From assembly GCF_947503415.1 (NCBI RefSeq), contig NZ_CANNDS010000001.1, positions 1,956,501-2,020,500 of the forward strand: DNA of 64,000 bases, in the 5' to 3' direction. This DNA comes from an uncultured Tateyamaria sp. Lineage in GTDB: Bacteria; Pseudomonadota; Alphaproteobacteria; Rhodobacterales; Rhodobacteraceae. The notes beneath the pieces are model-generated. The model had not been told where the DNA came from, searched no databases, and worked only from the letters and a program-made list of their open reading frames with translations. Within the stretch, counting starts at the first letter, position 1. Each line of letters opens with the position of its first letter. Both the position numbers and the translations under genes were made by a program. Below are positions 36,160-44,948 of the stretch, piece after piece.

Positions 36160-36617
36160 TGGAGAAGCCCAAGGACAAGCCCGAGGTGGAGGTGTCGGAC
36201 GCGGCGCTGCGCGACCTTGTGGGCTACAACATGAAGCGGGCGTTCAACGTGGTGCAGGCCGATCTGGCGCGGACGCTGGAGCCGTTTGGCCTGCGGATGC
36301 TGACCTTTTCCGCGCTGTCGATGATTGTCGAGAACCCCGGGTTGCGGCCCAGCCAGTTGGCGGGGGCCTTGTCCGTCGAGCGGGCGAATGTGGTGGTTTA
36401 TGTGGACCAGTTGGAGGAGGCGGGTTGGGTCACGCGTGCGCCATCGGAAACGGATCGCCGGGCCTATGCGTTGCAGTGCACGCTGGCGGGGCGGCAGGTC
36501 TATGACAAGGCGCGGGCGGCGGTGCGGGCCCATGACCGGCGGATGCTGGATGGGTTGCGCGAGGTCGAGATTGCGGCGGTGAAGAAGGCGCTGATGCGCA
36601 TCGAGGGGCTGGGATGA
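36159..36617 (+). CDS. MarR-family regulator (CouR/FerR-like candidate)
   Basis: This 152-residue regulator has a winged helix-turn-helix in about residues 40-110: LTFSALSMIVENPGLRPSQL, VERANVVVYVDQLEEAGWV and the wing RAPSETDRRAYALQ. Its gene is embedded second in the crotonase/ligase/amidohydrolase operon, as is common for MarR repressors that respond to hydroxycinnamoyl-CoA. The likely operator is the palindrome at 35368-35386. The effector is inferred from gene company. Confidence 0.85.
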   Translation: MEKPKDKPEVEVSDAALRDLVGYNMKRAFNVVQADLARTLEPFGLRMLTFSALSMIVENPGLRPSQLAGALSVERANVVVYVDQLEEAGWVTRAPSETDRRAYALQCTLAGRQVYDKARAAVRAHDRRMLDGLREVEIAAVKKALMRIEGLG

Positions 36618-38386
36618 CCGACCATCTGGGCCTGCGTCCGCACAAGGTGGTGCGGGAGGATCGGCCGGATGGGTCGATTTTGCTGCGCTCGGGCTACGAG
36701 ATGTCGGCGGTGGATCTGTCGACGGGTGTTTGGCTGGATCGGTGGGCGACGCGGACGCCGGAGGCTGTGTTTCTGGCAGAGCGGTCTGGGGATGGCTGGC
36801 GTACGGTATCGTATGCCGAGGCGTTGCGCCGGGTGCGTGGGTTGGCGGCTGGGTTGCTGGCGCGGGGTCTGGACGGGCCGATCCTGATCCTGTCGGGCAA
36901 TTCGGTGGATCACGCCTTGCTGACATTGGCGGCGCAGTATGTGGGCTTAGTCACCGTCCCTGTGGCGGCGCAGTACAGTTTGATCCCGGAGGCGCGGGGG
37001 CGCCTGGACTACGTGCGCGAACTGGTGAAGCCTGCGCTAGTCTATGCGGCGGATGATGAGGCGTTTGGACCTGCGCTGGATCTGTTTGACTGTCCCAAGT
37101 TGGTGTCGCGTGTGGTGACTGGGCGTGCGTCTGCTTTGGACGGGGTGCGTGGGTCGGCGGATGTGGATGCGGCGCAGGCGGGCGTTGGGCCGGAGACCGT
37201 TGCCAAGCTGTTGCTGACGTCGGGGTCCACGTCTGATCCCAAGGCCGTGGTGACGACCCATGGCATGATGACCACCAATCAGGCGCAGATCCGCGATGGG
37301 TTGCCCTTTGTCGCGGCGCGTCCGCCGGTGCTGGTGGATTGGTTGCCGTGGAACCATGTGTTTGGCGGGTCACATAACTTCAATCTGGTGCTGGCCAATG
37401 GCGGGGCGCTCTATATCGACGATGGCGCGCCAATCCCCGCGAAGTTCGGGCGGACGGTTGAGAATTTGGGGCTGGTGCCCGGGACGATATCGTTCAACGT
37501 GCCGATTGGGTTTGCGCAATTGGTCGCGGCGATGGAGCAGGACGCGGCGCTGCGCGAGACGTATTTCCGCGACCTTGACATGATCTTTTATGCTGGCGCG
37601 TCGCTGCCGCAGGAGACGTGGACCGTACTAGAGCGTATGGCGCTGGAAGCGGCGGGGCGGATGCCGTTGATCACCTCAAGCTGGGGGCTGACCGAGACGG
37701 CGCCTGCGGCGCTGTTGCAGCATGTGCCGGCCAAGGGGGCGGGCATTGTCGGCGTGCCCATGACCGGTGTGACCGTGAAGCTGGTGGATGATGGCGCGGG
37801 CCGAATGGATGTGCGGGTGAAGGGGGATAATGTGTTCTCCGGGTATCATGACGCGCCTGAGAAAACAGCGGAAGCCTTTGATGATGAGGGGTTTTTCATC
37901 ACGGGCGATGCGATGCGCTTTGTTGATCCGGACGATATGGCCAAGGGGTTGCGCTTTGACGGGCGGTTGTCGGAGGACTTCAAGCTGAGCACAGGGACAT
38001 GGGTGCAGGCGGCGCAGATCCGGTTGGAGATGCTGGGTCTGTTGGGTCCGCTGGCGCAGGATGTTGTGATCTGTGGCGCGGGGCGCGACGAGGTCGGGAT
38101 GCTGATCGTGCCGGGGCCTGATGCGCGCGACGGAGATGGTGATGATGGAGCGCTGTTCTGCGCAGCATCAGAGGGCATACGTAAGAGTATGGTCAGGCGT
38201 GCTGGCGCTGTCACCGGGTCCGCCCGCGTTGTGGCGCGGGCGCTGGTTCTGGCCGACCCACCCGACATTGGGGCGGGGGAAGTGACCGCCAAGGGCAACA
38301 TCAATTTCGCCAAGCTGCTTGAGCGTCGGGCCCATCTGGTGGACCGGCTTTATGACGACAATGATCCTGCGAGTATTGTTCTATGA
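36614..38386 (+). CDS. Feruloyl-CoA synthase-like acyl-CoA ligase
   Basis: This 590-residue AMP-forming ligase has the P-loop LLLTSGSTSDPKAVVTTH (about 198-215), the motif SSWGLTETAPAALL (about 355-368) and, late, GDAMRFVDPDDMAKGLRFDG. The length and the C-terminal domain resemble feruloyl/p-coumaroyl-CoA synthases rather than short-chain ligases. It would activate a hydroxycinnamic acid to its CoA ester. Start and stop codons overlap those of both neighbours (ATGA), so translation is coupled through the operon. Confidence 0.82.
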   Translation: MTDHLGLRPHKVVREDRPDGSILLRSGYEMSAVDLSTGVWLDRWATRTPEAVFLAERSGDGWRTVSYAEALRRVRGLAAGLLARGLDGPILILSGNSVDHALLTLAAQYVGLVTVPVAAQYSLIPEARGRLDYVRELVKPALVYAADDEAFGPALDLFDCPKLVSRVVTGRASALDGVRGSADVDAAQAGVGPETVAKLLLTSGSTSDPKAVVTTHGMMTTNQAQIRDGLPFVAARPPVLVDWLPWNHVFGGSHNFNLVLANGGALYIDDGAPIPAKFGRTVENLGLVPGTISFNVPIGFAQLVAAMEQDAALRETYFRDLDMIFYAGASLPQETWTVLERMALEAAGRMPLITSSWGLTETAPAALLQHVPAKGAGIVGVPMTGVTVKLVDDGAGRMDVRVKGDNVFSGYHDAPEKTAEAFDDEGFFITGDAMRFVDPDDMAKGLRFDGRLSEDFKLSTGTWVQAAQIRLEMLGLLGPLAQDVVICGAGRDEVGMLIVPGPDARDGDGDDGALFCAASEGIRKSMVRRAGAVTGSARVVARALVLADPPDIGAGEVTAKGNINFAKLLERRAHLVDRLYDDNDPASIVL

Positions 38387-39255
38387 TTGATCTGGAAAAG
38401 ATCCGCGCCATCGACATTCACACCCACGCGGAGGAGCCGTGCGGGTGTCATGCGGATGATGGCTATGACGATTTGCAATCGACTATGGCGGAGTATTTCC
38501 GCGCGCCGTGGAAACATCCACCGACCGTGCCCGAGACCGCTGCGCATTACCGGGCGCAGAACATTGCCGCCGTGATTTTTCCCGTCGATGCGGAGCGGGA
38601 GACGGGCTATCGCCGCTATGCCAATGAGGAAGTGGCGGAGATTGCGGCGGAGAACAGCGATGTGTTGATCCCCTTTGCCAGTATCGATCCGTGGAAGGGC
38701 AAGATGGGCGTGCGCGAGGCGAAGCGGCTGATGCGCGAGTTCGGCATCAAGGGCTTCAAGTTCCACCCGACCATGCAGGGGTTTTTTGCGAACGACCGCA
38801 TGGCCTATGACCTTTATCGCGCGATCGAGGACGAGGGGGGCATTGCGCTGTTTCACACCGGGCAGACCGGGGTTGGGTCGGGGATGAAGGGTGGCAACGG
38901 GATGCGCCTGAAATATTCGAACCCGATGTATATGGACGATGTGGCGGTGGATTTTCCGGACCTCAAGATCATTCTGGCGCATCCCAGCTTTCCCTGGCAG
39001 GAGGAGGCGCTGGCCGTCGCGCAGCACAAGCCGAATGTCTACATCGACCTGTCCGGTTGGTCGCCGAAATATTTCCCGCCGATCCTTGTGCGCTACTGCA
39101 ATTCGATCCTGCGCAAGAAGATGCTGTTCGGGTCGGACTGGCCGATGATCGCGCCGGAGCGGTGGCTCAAGGATTTCGAGGGGATCGACATCAAGGACGA
39201 GGTGCGGCCCGGTATCCTGAAGGACAACGCAGCGCGGCTGCTCGGGTTGCAGTAA
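38383..39255 (+). CDS. Metal-dependent amidohydrolase-family hydrolase (CouO-like candidate)
   Basis: This 290-residue amidohydrolase-2 family protein has metal motifs DIHTHAEEP (HxH near residues 13-15), KGFKFHPTMQGF (about 124-135), ILAHPSFPW (about 197-205) and FGSDWPM with the late Asp (about 249-255). In Rhodococcus a member of this family, CouO, hydrolyses 4-hydroxyphenyl-beta-ketoacyl-CoA to 4-hydroxybenzoate and acetyl-CoA. Gene order with ligase, crotonase and MarR supports a similar step here. Other amidohydrolase-2 reactions, such as decarboxylation, remain possible. Confidence 0.72.
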   Translation: MIDLEKIRAIDIHTHAEEPCGCHADDGYDDLQSTMAEYFRAPWKHPPTVPETAAHYRAQNIAAVIFPVDAERETGYRRYANEEVAEIAAENSDVLIPFASIDPWKGKMGVREAKRLMREFGIKGFKFHPTMQGFFANDRMAYDLYRAIEDEGGIALFHTGQTGVGSGMKGGNGMRLKYSNPMYMDDVAVDFPDLKIILAHPSFPWQEEALAVAQHKPNVYIDLSGWSPKYFPPILVRYCNSILRKKMLFGSDWPMIAPERWLKDFEGIDIKDEVRPGILKDNAARLLGLQ

Positions 39256-39341
39256 ATTGCGCATGAGCGGCGCGCTGGTTGCGGCAGGCTGACGCAGGTT
39301 GCACGATAAAGCATCATCATGGACCTTTGGGAGGAGGGCAC

Positions 39342-40868
39342 ATGGCAAACGCGGCATCCTATTTCGTGGACCGGCATGTGGCCGAGGGGCGGGGCGACAA
39401 GGTCGCCTTTCGCGAGGTCGGCACGGGGCGTGAGCTGACCTATGGCGCGCTTGCCGCCGGGTCTGGACTGGCCGCGGCGGCCTATCACGCGGCGGATGTG
39501 CGGCGCGAGGAACGGGTGGCGATGCTGGTTTTGGACCAGATCGAGTTTCCGATCCTGTTCTGGGGTGCGCTGAAGGCGGGTGTGGTGCCGGTGCCGTTGA
39601 ACACGCTGTTGGCGACACCGGTTTACGACACCATTTTGAGGGACAGCCGTGCGACAATGCTGATGGTGTCGGAGGCGCTGTGGGATGTTGTGGCGCCCGT
39701 GCTGGCGGACAATCCGTACCTGCGGCACGTCGTGGTGATTGGCGCTGCGCGGGAGGGGGCGGAGACGTATGACGCGTTCATGGCCCGCGCGGAGGCGGCG
39801 ATTGAGCCGTTTGAGGCCAAGGACGATGAGACGGCGTTCTGGCTCTATTCCTCGGGCTCGACCGGGCAGCCGAAGGGGGTGCATCACATCCATTCCGCGT
39901 TGAAGGCGACGGCGGACACTTACGGCGCGCAAGTGTTGCAGGTGCGTGAGGATGATGTGGTGTTTTCCGCCGCCAAGTTCTTTTTCGCCTATGGCTTGGG
40001 CAATTCGATGACCTTTCCGATGTCCGTTGGCGCGACCGTGGTGATCTTTGGCGGCCGGCCAACGCCCGATGGGATGGTTCAGGTGATTGCAGACGAACAG
40101 CCCACTGTGTTCTGCGGGGTGCCCACGCTTTATGCCGCGATGGTGGCGCATATGGAGGCGGAGGGCGCGCCGGATGCGCCTTTGCGCACGTGCATTTCCG
40201 CTGGGGAGGCGTTGCCCGAAGATGTGGGCGTGCGGTGGGAGCGGCTGACCGGTGTGCCGATCCTGGATGGCGTCGGGTCGACCGAGATGTTGCATATCTT
40301 TTTGTCGAACGCGCCGGGGGATGTGGTCTATGGCACGTCCGGCGTGCCTGTGCCCGGCTATGACGTGCGGCTGGTGGACGAGCATGGCGTTGATGTAGGC
40401 GTCGGTGCGGTGGGCGAGTTGCTGGTCAATGGGGCCTCTGCTGCGGATGGGTATTGGAACCGGCGGGACAAAACGCGCGGTACATTCGAGGGCGTATGGA
40501 CGCGGACCGGAGACAAGTATGAGCGTCGGGACGACGGGCGGTATGTCTACTGCGGGCGGACCGATGACATGTTCAAGGTGTCCGGCATCTGGGTCAGCCC
40601 GTTCGAGGTGGAGCAGGCGATCACGTCTCATGCCTCGGTTCTGGAATGCGCTGTGGTGGCGATGCGGGATGAGGATGGATTGGAAAAGCCCAAGGCCTTT
40701 GTCGTGCCGCATGGCGCGCGGCCAGAGGGGTTGGAAGAGATGCTGAAAGAGCATGTGAAGGACCGCGTGGGCAAGTGGAAATATCCCCGCTGGGTCGAGT
40801 GTGTGGACAGCCTGCCGAAGACGGCGACGGGCAAGATCCAACGCTTCAAGCTGCGGGAGGGTGTGTGA
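39342..40868 (+). CDS. Benzoate-CoA ligase family protein
   Basis: This 508-residue AMP-forming ligase shows SSGSTGQPKGVHHIHSALKA (about 172-191), FFFAYGLGNSMTFPMSVGAT, typical of the benzoate/4-hydroxybenzoate branch, and the C-terminal KTATGKIQRFKLR with the catalytic Lys. It would start the box pathway by forming benzoyl-CoA; 4-hydroxybenzoate is an alternative substrate. A perfect GGGAGGAGGG ribosome-binding site precedes ATG 39342. The longer frame upstream is not supported. The 86-base gap upstream holds a TGCACGATAA motif that recurs in part before boxC. Confidence 0.88.
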   Translation: MANAASYFVDRHVAEGRGDKVAFREVGTGRELTYGALAAGSGLAAAAYHAADVRREERVAMLVLDQIEFPILFWGALKAGVVPVPLNTLLATPVYDTILRDSRATMLMVSEALWDVVAPVLADNPYLRHVVVIGAAREGAETYDAFMARAEAAIEPFEAKDDETAFWLYSSGSTGQPKGVHHIHSALKATADTYGAQVLQVREDDVVFSAAKFFFAYGLGNSMTFPMSVGATVVIFGGRPTPDGMVQVIADEQPTVFCGVPTLYAAMVAHMEAEGAPDAPLRTCISAGEALPEDVGVRWERLTGVPILDGVGSTEMLHIFLSNAPGDVVYGTSGVPVPGYDVRLVDEHGVDVGVGAVGELLVNGASAADGYWNRRDKTRGTFEGVWTRTGDKYERRDDGRYVYCGRTDDMFKVSGIWVSPFEVEQAITSHASVLECAVVAMRDEDGLEKPKAFVVPHGARPEGLEEMLKEHVKDRVGKWKYPRWVECVDSLPKTATGKIQRFKLREGV

Positions 40869-41677
40869 TGGAATGGGGTGTGGGCACGGTTTCGGTTGCG
40901 GGGCAGACTCTGGAATATGCGTGCTGGGGGCCTGCGCCAGGCGATGCGCCGACGCTGGTGATGCTGCATGAGGGTCTCGGGTCCGTTGGCCTGTGGCGCG
41001 ACTGGCCGGAGGCGTTGGCGAAGGCGACAGGCATGGGGGTGCTGGCCTATTCGCGGGCGGGCTATGGCCGGTCGTCTGCTGCGTCTTTGCCAAGGCCGCT
41101 CGATTACATGACGCGCGAAGCGGAGGATGTTTTGGGGCCTGTTCTGGATGCCGCCGGTATCGAACATGCCGTGTTGTTGGGCCATTCTGACGGGGCGACG
41201 ATTGCGGCGATCTATGCCGGGTCGGTGTCGGATATGCGGGTGCGCGGGTTGATCCTGATTGCGCCGCATTTCTTTGCCGAGCCGGAGGGGCTGGAGGCCA
41301 TTCGTGCGGCGAAAGGGGCGTATGAGGGCGGCGATTTGAAGCCGCGTTTGGCGCGGCACCACGATCACCCGGATGTGGCGTTTTACGGCTGGCATGACGC
41401 GTGGACTGATCCGGGATTTGCCGATTGGAATGTGGGTGACGCGATTGATCACTGGCGCATTCCGGCGATGGTTGTTCAGGGGGCAGAGGACCCGTATGGC
41501 ACGCTGGCGCAGGTGCGCGAGGTCGAGGACCGCGCCTATGCTCCGGTGGAGGCGTTGATTGTGGATGGGGCCGGGCACAGCCCACATCAGGGTGTGCCCG
41601 AGATCGTGACGCCCGCCGTTGCCGCGTTTTGCGAGACGTTGATGGCGTTGGAAGATGCGCCCTCGGAAGTGTACTAA
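40868..41677 (+). CDS. Alpha/beta hydrolase in the benzoate cluster
   Basis: This 269-residue protein has LHEGLGSVGLWRDWPEALA (oxyanion side, about 34-52) and the nucleophile elbow GHSDGATIAA (about 103-112). The acid lies in QGAEDPYGT and the His in GAGHSPHQG (about 238-246). It overlaps the ligase stop by one base (TGATG). It may cleave an ester or thioester of an aromatic acid or open a ring-cleavage product. Similar hydrolases accompany box genes in other bacteria, but the exact step is not established here. Confidence 0.72.
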   Translation: MEWGVGTVSVAGQTLEYACWGPAPGDAPTLVMLHEGLGSVGLWRDWPEALAKATGMGVLAYSRAGYGRSSAASLPRPLDYMTREAEDVLGPVLDAAGIEHAVLLGHSDGATIAAIYAGSVSDMRVRGLILIAPHFFAEPEGLEAIRAAKGAYEGGDLKPRLARHHDHPDVAFYGWHDAWTDPGFADWNVGDAIDHWRIPAMVVQGAEDPYGTLAQVREVEDRAYAPVEALIVDGAGHSPHQGVPEIVTPAVAAFCETLMALEDAPSEVY

Positions 41678-41679
41678 AG

Positions 41680-41745
41680 TGCAATAATTGGCGAATTATG
41701 GCGGTGTATTGTGCATCTTGGCCATGATCTGATGTAACATAATGC
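41680..41745. promoter_or_regulatory. Candidate BoxR-controlled promoter before boxC
   Basis: The 99-base gap holds an inverted repeat ATAATTGGCGAATTAT at 41684-41699. TGCA cores lie at 41680-41683 and 41712-41715, and an AT-rich TAACATAATGC (41735-41745) could serve as the -10 region. BoxR/BzdR proteins are known to bind TGCA-containing operators. The assignment to BoxR is inference from this and from the boxR gene downstream. Confidence 0.45.
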
Positions 41746-41776
41746 TACTTTTGACTCTGAAAGGCCTGTCTGATTC

Positions 41777-43435
41777 ATGACCCAGATCATCGACTTTCGT
41801 ACTGATCCAAGCCGCTACAGGCATTGGCGTGTGGATTATGACGGGCCGGTGGCGACGCTGTGGATGGATGTGGACGAGGATGGCGGGCTGTTTGACGGCT
41901 ATCAGTTGAAGCTGAATTCCTACGATCTGGGCGTTGATATCGAGTTGAACGATGTGGTCCAGCGGATGCGGTTCGAGCATCCGGAGGTGAAGGTGGTTGT
42001 CATGCGCTCGGCCAAGGACCGGGTGTTTTGTGCAGGGGCCAATATCCGGATGCTTGGTGGGGCTGCGCATTCGCACAAGGTCAACTTCTGCAAGTTCACG
42101 AATGAAACGCGCAATGCCTATGAGGCGGCGGAGGCCGAGAGTGGGCAGAAATATGTGGCGGCTATTCAAGGGGCCTGTGCGGGCGGTGGGTATGAGCTGG
42201 CGCTGGCGTGCAATCACATCATGCTGACGGATGACTCGACGTCTTCGGTGGCGTTGCCGGAAGTGCCTTTGCTGGCCGTGTTGCCGGGAACAGGTGGCCT
42301 GACGCGTGTGACCGACAAGCGGATGGTGCGGCGGGACCGGGCGGACGTGTTCTGTTCGACCGAAGAGGGTGTGAAGGGCAAGCGCGCCGTGCAGTGGAAG
42401 CTAGTGGACGAGGCTGTACCGAATGCCCGCTTTGATGACGTCGTCGCGGAGCGTGCGGCGGAGTTTGCGGATGTGTCTGCCAAGGCGGATGTCGCGCAGA
42501 GGATTGCGCTGGGGCTGATTGAGCGGACGATTTCTGACGATGGGTCAGTGTCTTACGGGCTGGTTGAAGTGACCGTGGACCGTGACGCGCGCCGGGCGGA
42601 GATTTTGATCAAAGGACCTGAGAACGACGCGCCTGCGGATGTGGAGGCGTTGGTGGAGGCGGGGGATCAAGCCTACATCCTGCGGCTGGCGCGTGAGTTG
42701 GAAGATGCGGTTTTGCATCTGCGTCTGAATGAGATGGAAGCCGGGCTTTGGGTGATCCGGTCACAGGGCGATCCGGAGGCTGTGCTGGCCCACGAGGCGC
42801 TGGTTCTGGAGAACCCGGATCACTGGCTGTGCAACGAAATCCGGCACTATTGGAAGCGGGTGTTGAAGCGAGTTGATGTGACCTCGCGCTCGCTTGTGGC
42901 TTTGGTGGAGCATGGCAGTTGTTTTGCAGGTGTGCTGGCGGAGCTGCTGTGGGCCGTGGACAGGTCCTACATGATGGAAGATGAGTTCGAAGGGGACAAT
43001 CGGCCCTTGGCCACCATCATGCTGAGCGACGGGAATTTCGGGGCCTATCCGATGGGCAATGACCTGACGCGGTTGCAGACGCGTTTTTATGGGTCCGATG
43101 ATGCTGAGGGGCTGCTCGATCAGATTGGTGAGGCGTTGGAGGCTGAGGAGGCGGATGACGCGGGGCTTGTGACCGAGATCCTGGATGACATCGATTGGGA
43201 GGATGAGATCCGCATCTTCCTTGAGGAGCGGGCGAGCTTCTCCCCCGATGCGATGACGGGGATGGAAGCGAACCTGCGCTTTGCGGGGCCCGAGACGATG
43301 GAGACGCGCATTTTTGGCCGTCTCACGGCGTGGCAGAACTGGATTTTCAACCGGCCCAATGCGGTTGGAGAGGATGGCGCATTGCAGCGGTACGGCACCG
43401 GTGTGCGTGGTGATTTCAATATGGAACGTGTGTAA
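41777..43435 (+). CDS. boxC: 2,3-epoxybenzoyl-CoA dihydrolase (benzoyl-CoA-dihydrodiol lyase)
   Basis: This 552-residue, extra-long crotonase-fold enzyme matches BoxC. The N-terminal half has VVMRSAKDRVFCAGANIRML (about 75-94) and AIQGACAGGGYELALACNHI (about 133-152), the oxyanion-hole strands. The C-terminal half has SRSLVALVEHGSCFAGVLAE. BoxC opens the ring of 2,3-epoxybenzoyl-CoA and releases formate. It is followed by boxB after a 53-base hairpin-containing gap. The pairing with boxB and boxR leaves little doubt. Confidence 0.94.
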   Translation: MTQIIDFRTDPSRYRHWRVDYDGPVATLWMDVDEDGGLFDGYQLKLNSYDLGVDIELNDVVQRMRFEHPEVKVVVMRSAKDRVFCAGANIRMLGGAAHSHKVNFCKFTNETRNAYEAAEAESGQKYVAAIQGACAGGGYELALACNHIMLTDDSTSSVALPEVPLLAVLPGTGGLTRVTDKRMVRRDRADVFCSTEEGVKGKRAVQWKLVDEAVPNARFDDVVAERAAEFADVSAKADVAQRIALGLIERTISDDGSVSYGLVEVTVDRDARRAEILIKGPENDAPADVEALVEAGDQAYILRLARELEDAVLHLRLNEMEAGLWVIRSQGDPEAVLAHEALVLENPDHWLCNEIRHYWKRVLKRVDVTSRSLVALVEHGSCFAGVLAELLWAVDRSYMMEDEFEGDNRPLATIMLSDGNFGAYPMGNDLTRLQTRFYGSDDAEGLLDQIGEALEAEEADDAGLVTEILDDIDWEDEIRIFLEERASFSPDAMTGMEANLRFAGPETMETRIFGRLTAWQNWIFNRPNAVGEDGALQRYGTGVRGDFNMERV

Positions 43436-43478
43436 CGGGCCCAGATTTTTCGTACGAAAAAACTCTGCCCCCGAGAGG
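43435..43478 (+). promoter_or_regulatory. Hairpin between boxC and boxB
   Basis: A perfect 16-bp palindrome TTTTTCGTACGAAAAA (43446-43461) is extended by CAGA/TCTG and GGGC/GCCC arms on both sides, giving a long imperfect stem between the boxC stop and the boxB ribosome-binding site. It could act in mRNA processing or stability, or be an operator. It lacks a T-run on the + strand directly after the stem, so it is not a clear terminator. Confidence 0.55.
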
Positions 43479-43488
43479 AGATGAAGAC

Positions 43489-44937
43489 ATGACTGTGATG
43501 AACGTCAGCTATGACACCCAAATCCCCAACAATGTGGGGCTGAGCCAGGACCGCAAGGTGCTGAAAGCGCTGGAGAAATGGCACCCCGGGTATATCAACT
43601 GGTGGAATGACCTAATCCCGCAGAACTTTCAGGAGAGCATGGTTTACCTGCGCACTGCCGTCAGTGTGGACCCCAAGGGATGGGCGAAGTTCGACTATGT
43701 GAAGATGCCGGAATATCGGTGGGGCGTGTTGCTGGCCCCGGCCGTTGAGGATCGCCGCATTCCGATGGGCGAACATAAGGGAGATCTGGCGTGGCAGGAG
43801 GTGCCGGGTGAGTATCGTAACATGCTCAAGCGCCTTATCGTGATCCAGGGCGATACCGAACCGGGATCGGTTGAACAGCAGAAGTTCCTCGGCCTGACCG
43901 CGCCGTCACTGTACGACATGCGGAACCTTTTTCAGGTGAATGTCGAAGAAGGGCGGCACCTGTGGGCGATGGTGTACTTGCTGCAGAAGTACTTCGGCAA
44001 GGATGGGCGCGAGGAAGCGGACGACATGCTGGTGCGGTCCTCGGGTTCGGAAGAGGCACCGCGGATGCTGGGGGCCTTCAATGAGGAGACGCCGGATTGG
44101 CTGTCTTTCTTCATGTTCACCTATTTCACCGACCGTGACGGGAAGATGCAGCTTGAGTCATTGGCGCAGTCGGGCTTTGACCCGCTGTCGCGCACGTGTC
44201 GCTTCATGCTGACCGAAGAAGCGCACCATATGTTCGTGGGTGAGACGGGCGTGACCCGGACCATTCAGGCGACCTTGGCCGCGATGCAGGAGAACGGGAT
44301 CGACGACCCTTATGACATCGGCAAAATCCGCGATCTGGGGGTCATCGACCTGCCGACGATCCAGAAGAAGCTGAACCTGCACTATACGCTGAGCCTTGAT
44401 CTGTTTGGGCAGGAGGTCAGCACCAATGCCGCCAACGCCTTCAACGCAGGCATCAAGGGCCGGTATATGGAGCAGCGGATTGACGACGATCACAAGCTGA
44501 CAGGCGACACCTATGCGGTGGCGAGCATCGTGGACGGCAAGATCGTGACACAGGATGTGCCCGCGTTGACGGCCATCAACATGCGCTTGCGCGATGATTA
44601 TGTGCGCGATGCCTCAGGTGGTTTGCGCCGCTGGAACAAGCAGATTTCGCGCACGGGGATTCAGTTTGAACTGAAGCTGCCGCATGAGGGGTTCCATCGG
44701 AAGATCGGGGTGTTCAAGGACCAGCCGATCACACCGGATGGGGAGTTCATTTCGCAGGCGGATTGGGATGCGCGCCAGACTGAATGGCTGCCGACGAAGG
44801 AAGATGGTGCCTTTATCCAGTCGTTGATGAAACCGTGCTACGAGCCCGGCAAATACGCCAGCTGGATCGCCCCGCCCAAGGTCGGGATCGACAACAAGCC
44901 GGGTGATTTTGAATATGTGAAACTGCACATGGCCTGA
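43489..44937 (+). CDS. boxB: Benzoyl-CoA 2,3-epoxidase, oxygenase subunit
   Basis: This 482-residue diiron oxygenase subunit adds one oxygen to benzoyl-CoA. Two ligand motifs are visible, EEGRH at residues 153-157 and EEAHH at 243-247, matching the ExxH pairs of the BoxB diiron centre. The full length agrees with the family. A GAGAGGAGATG ribosome-binding site precedes ATG 43489. The next two genes encode a Cys-rich microprotein and a flavodoxin instead of the usual BoxA reductase. Confidence 0.95.
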   Translation: MTVMNVSYDTQIPNNVGLSQDRKVLKALEKWHPGYINWWNDLIPQNFQESMVYLRTAVSVDPKGWAKFDYVKMPEYRWGVLLAPAVEDRRIPMGEHKGDLAWQEVPGEYRNMLKRLIVIQGDTEPGSVEQQKFLGLTAPSLYDMRNLFQVNVEEGRHLWAMVYLLQKYFGKDGREEADDMLVRSSGSEEAPRMLGAFNEETPDWLSFFMFTYFTDRDGKMQLESLAQSGFDPLSRTCRFMLTEEAHHMFVGETGVTRTIQATLAAMQENGIDDPYDIGKIRDLGVIDLPTIQKKLNLHYTLSLDLFGQEVSTNAANAFNAGIKGRYMEQRIDDDHKLTGDTYAVASIVDGKIVTQDVPALTAINMRLRDDYVRDASGGLRRWNKQISRTGIQFELKLPHEGFHRKIGVFKDQPITPDGEFISQADWDARQTEWLPTKEDGAFIQSLMKPCYEPGKYASWIAPPKVGIDNKPGDFEYVKLHMA

Positions 44938-44948
44938 GGGAGGCATCC

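Noticed and set aside
39093-41684. An 863-codon open frame on the minus strand across the ligase/hydrolase region
   Set aside because: It is antisense to three clear genes. Its product is Arg/His/Pro-rich without any domain. GC-rich codon bias of the + strand genes removes stops from this frame.
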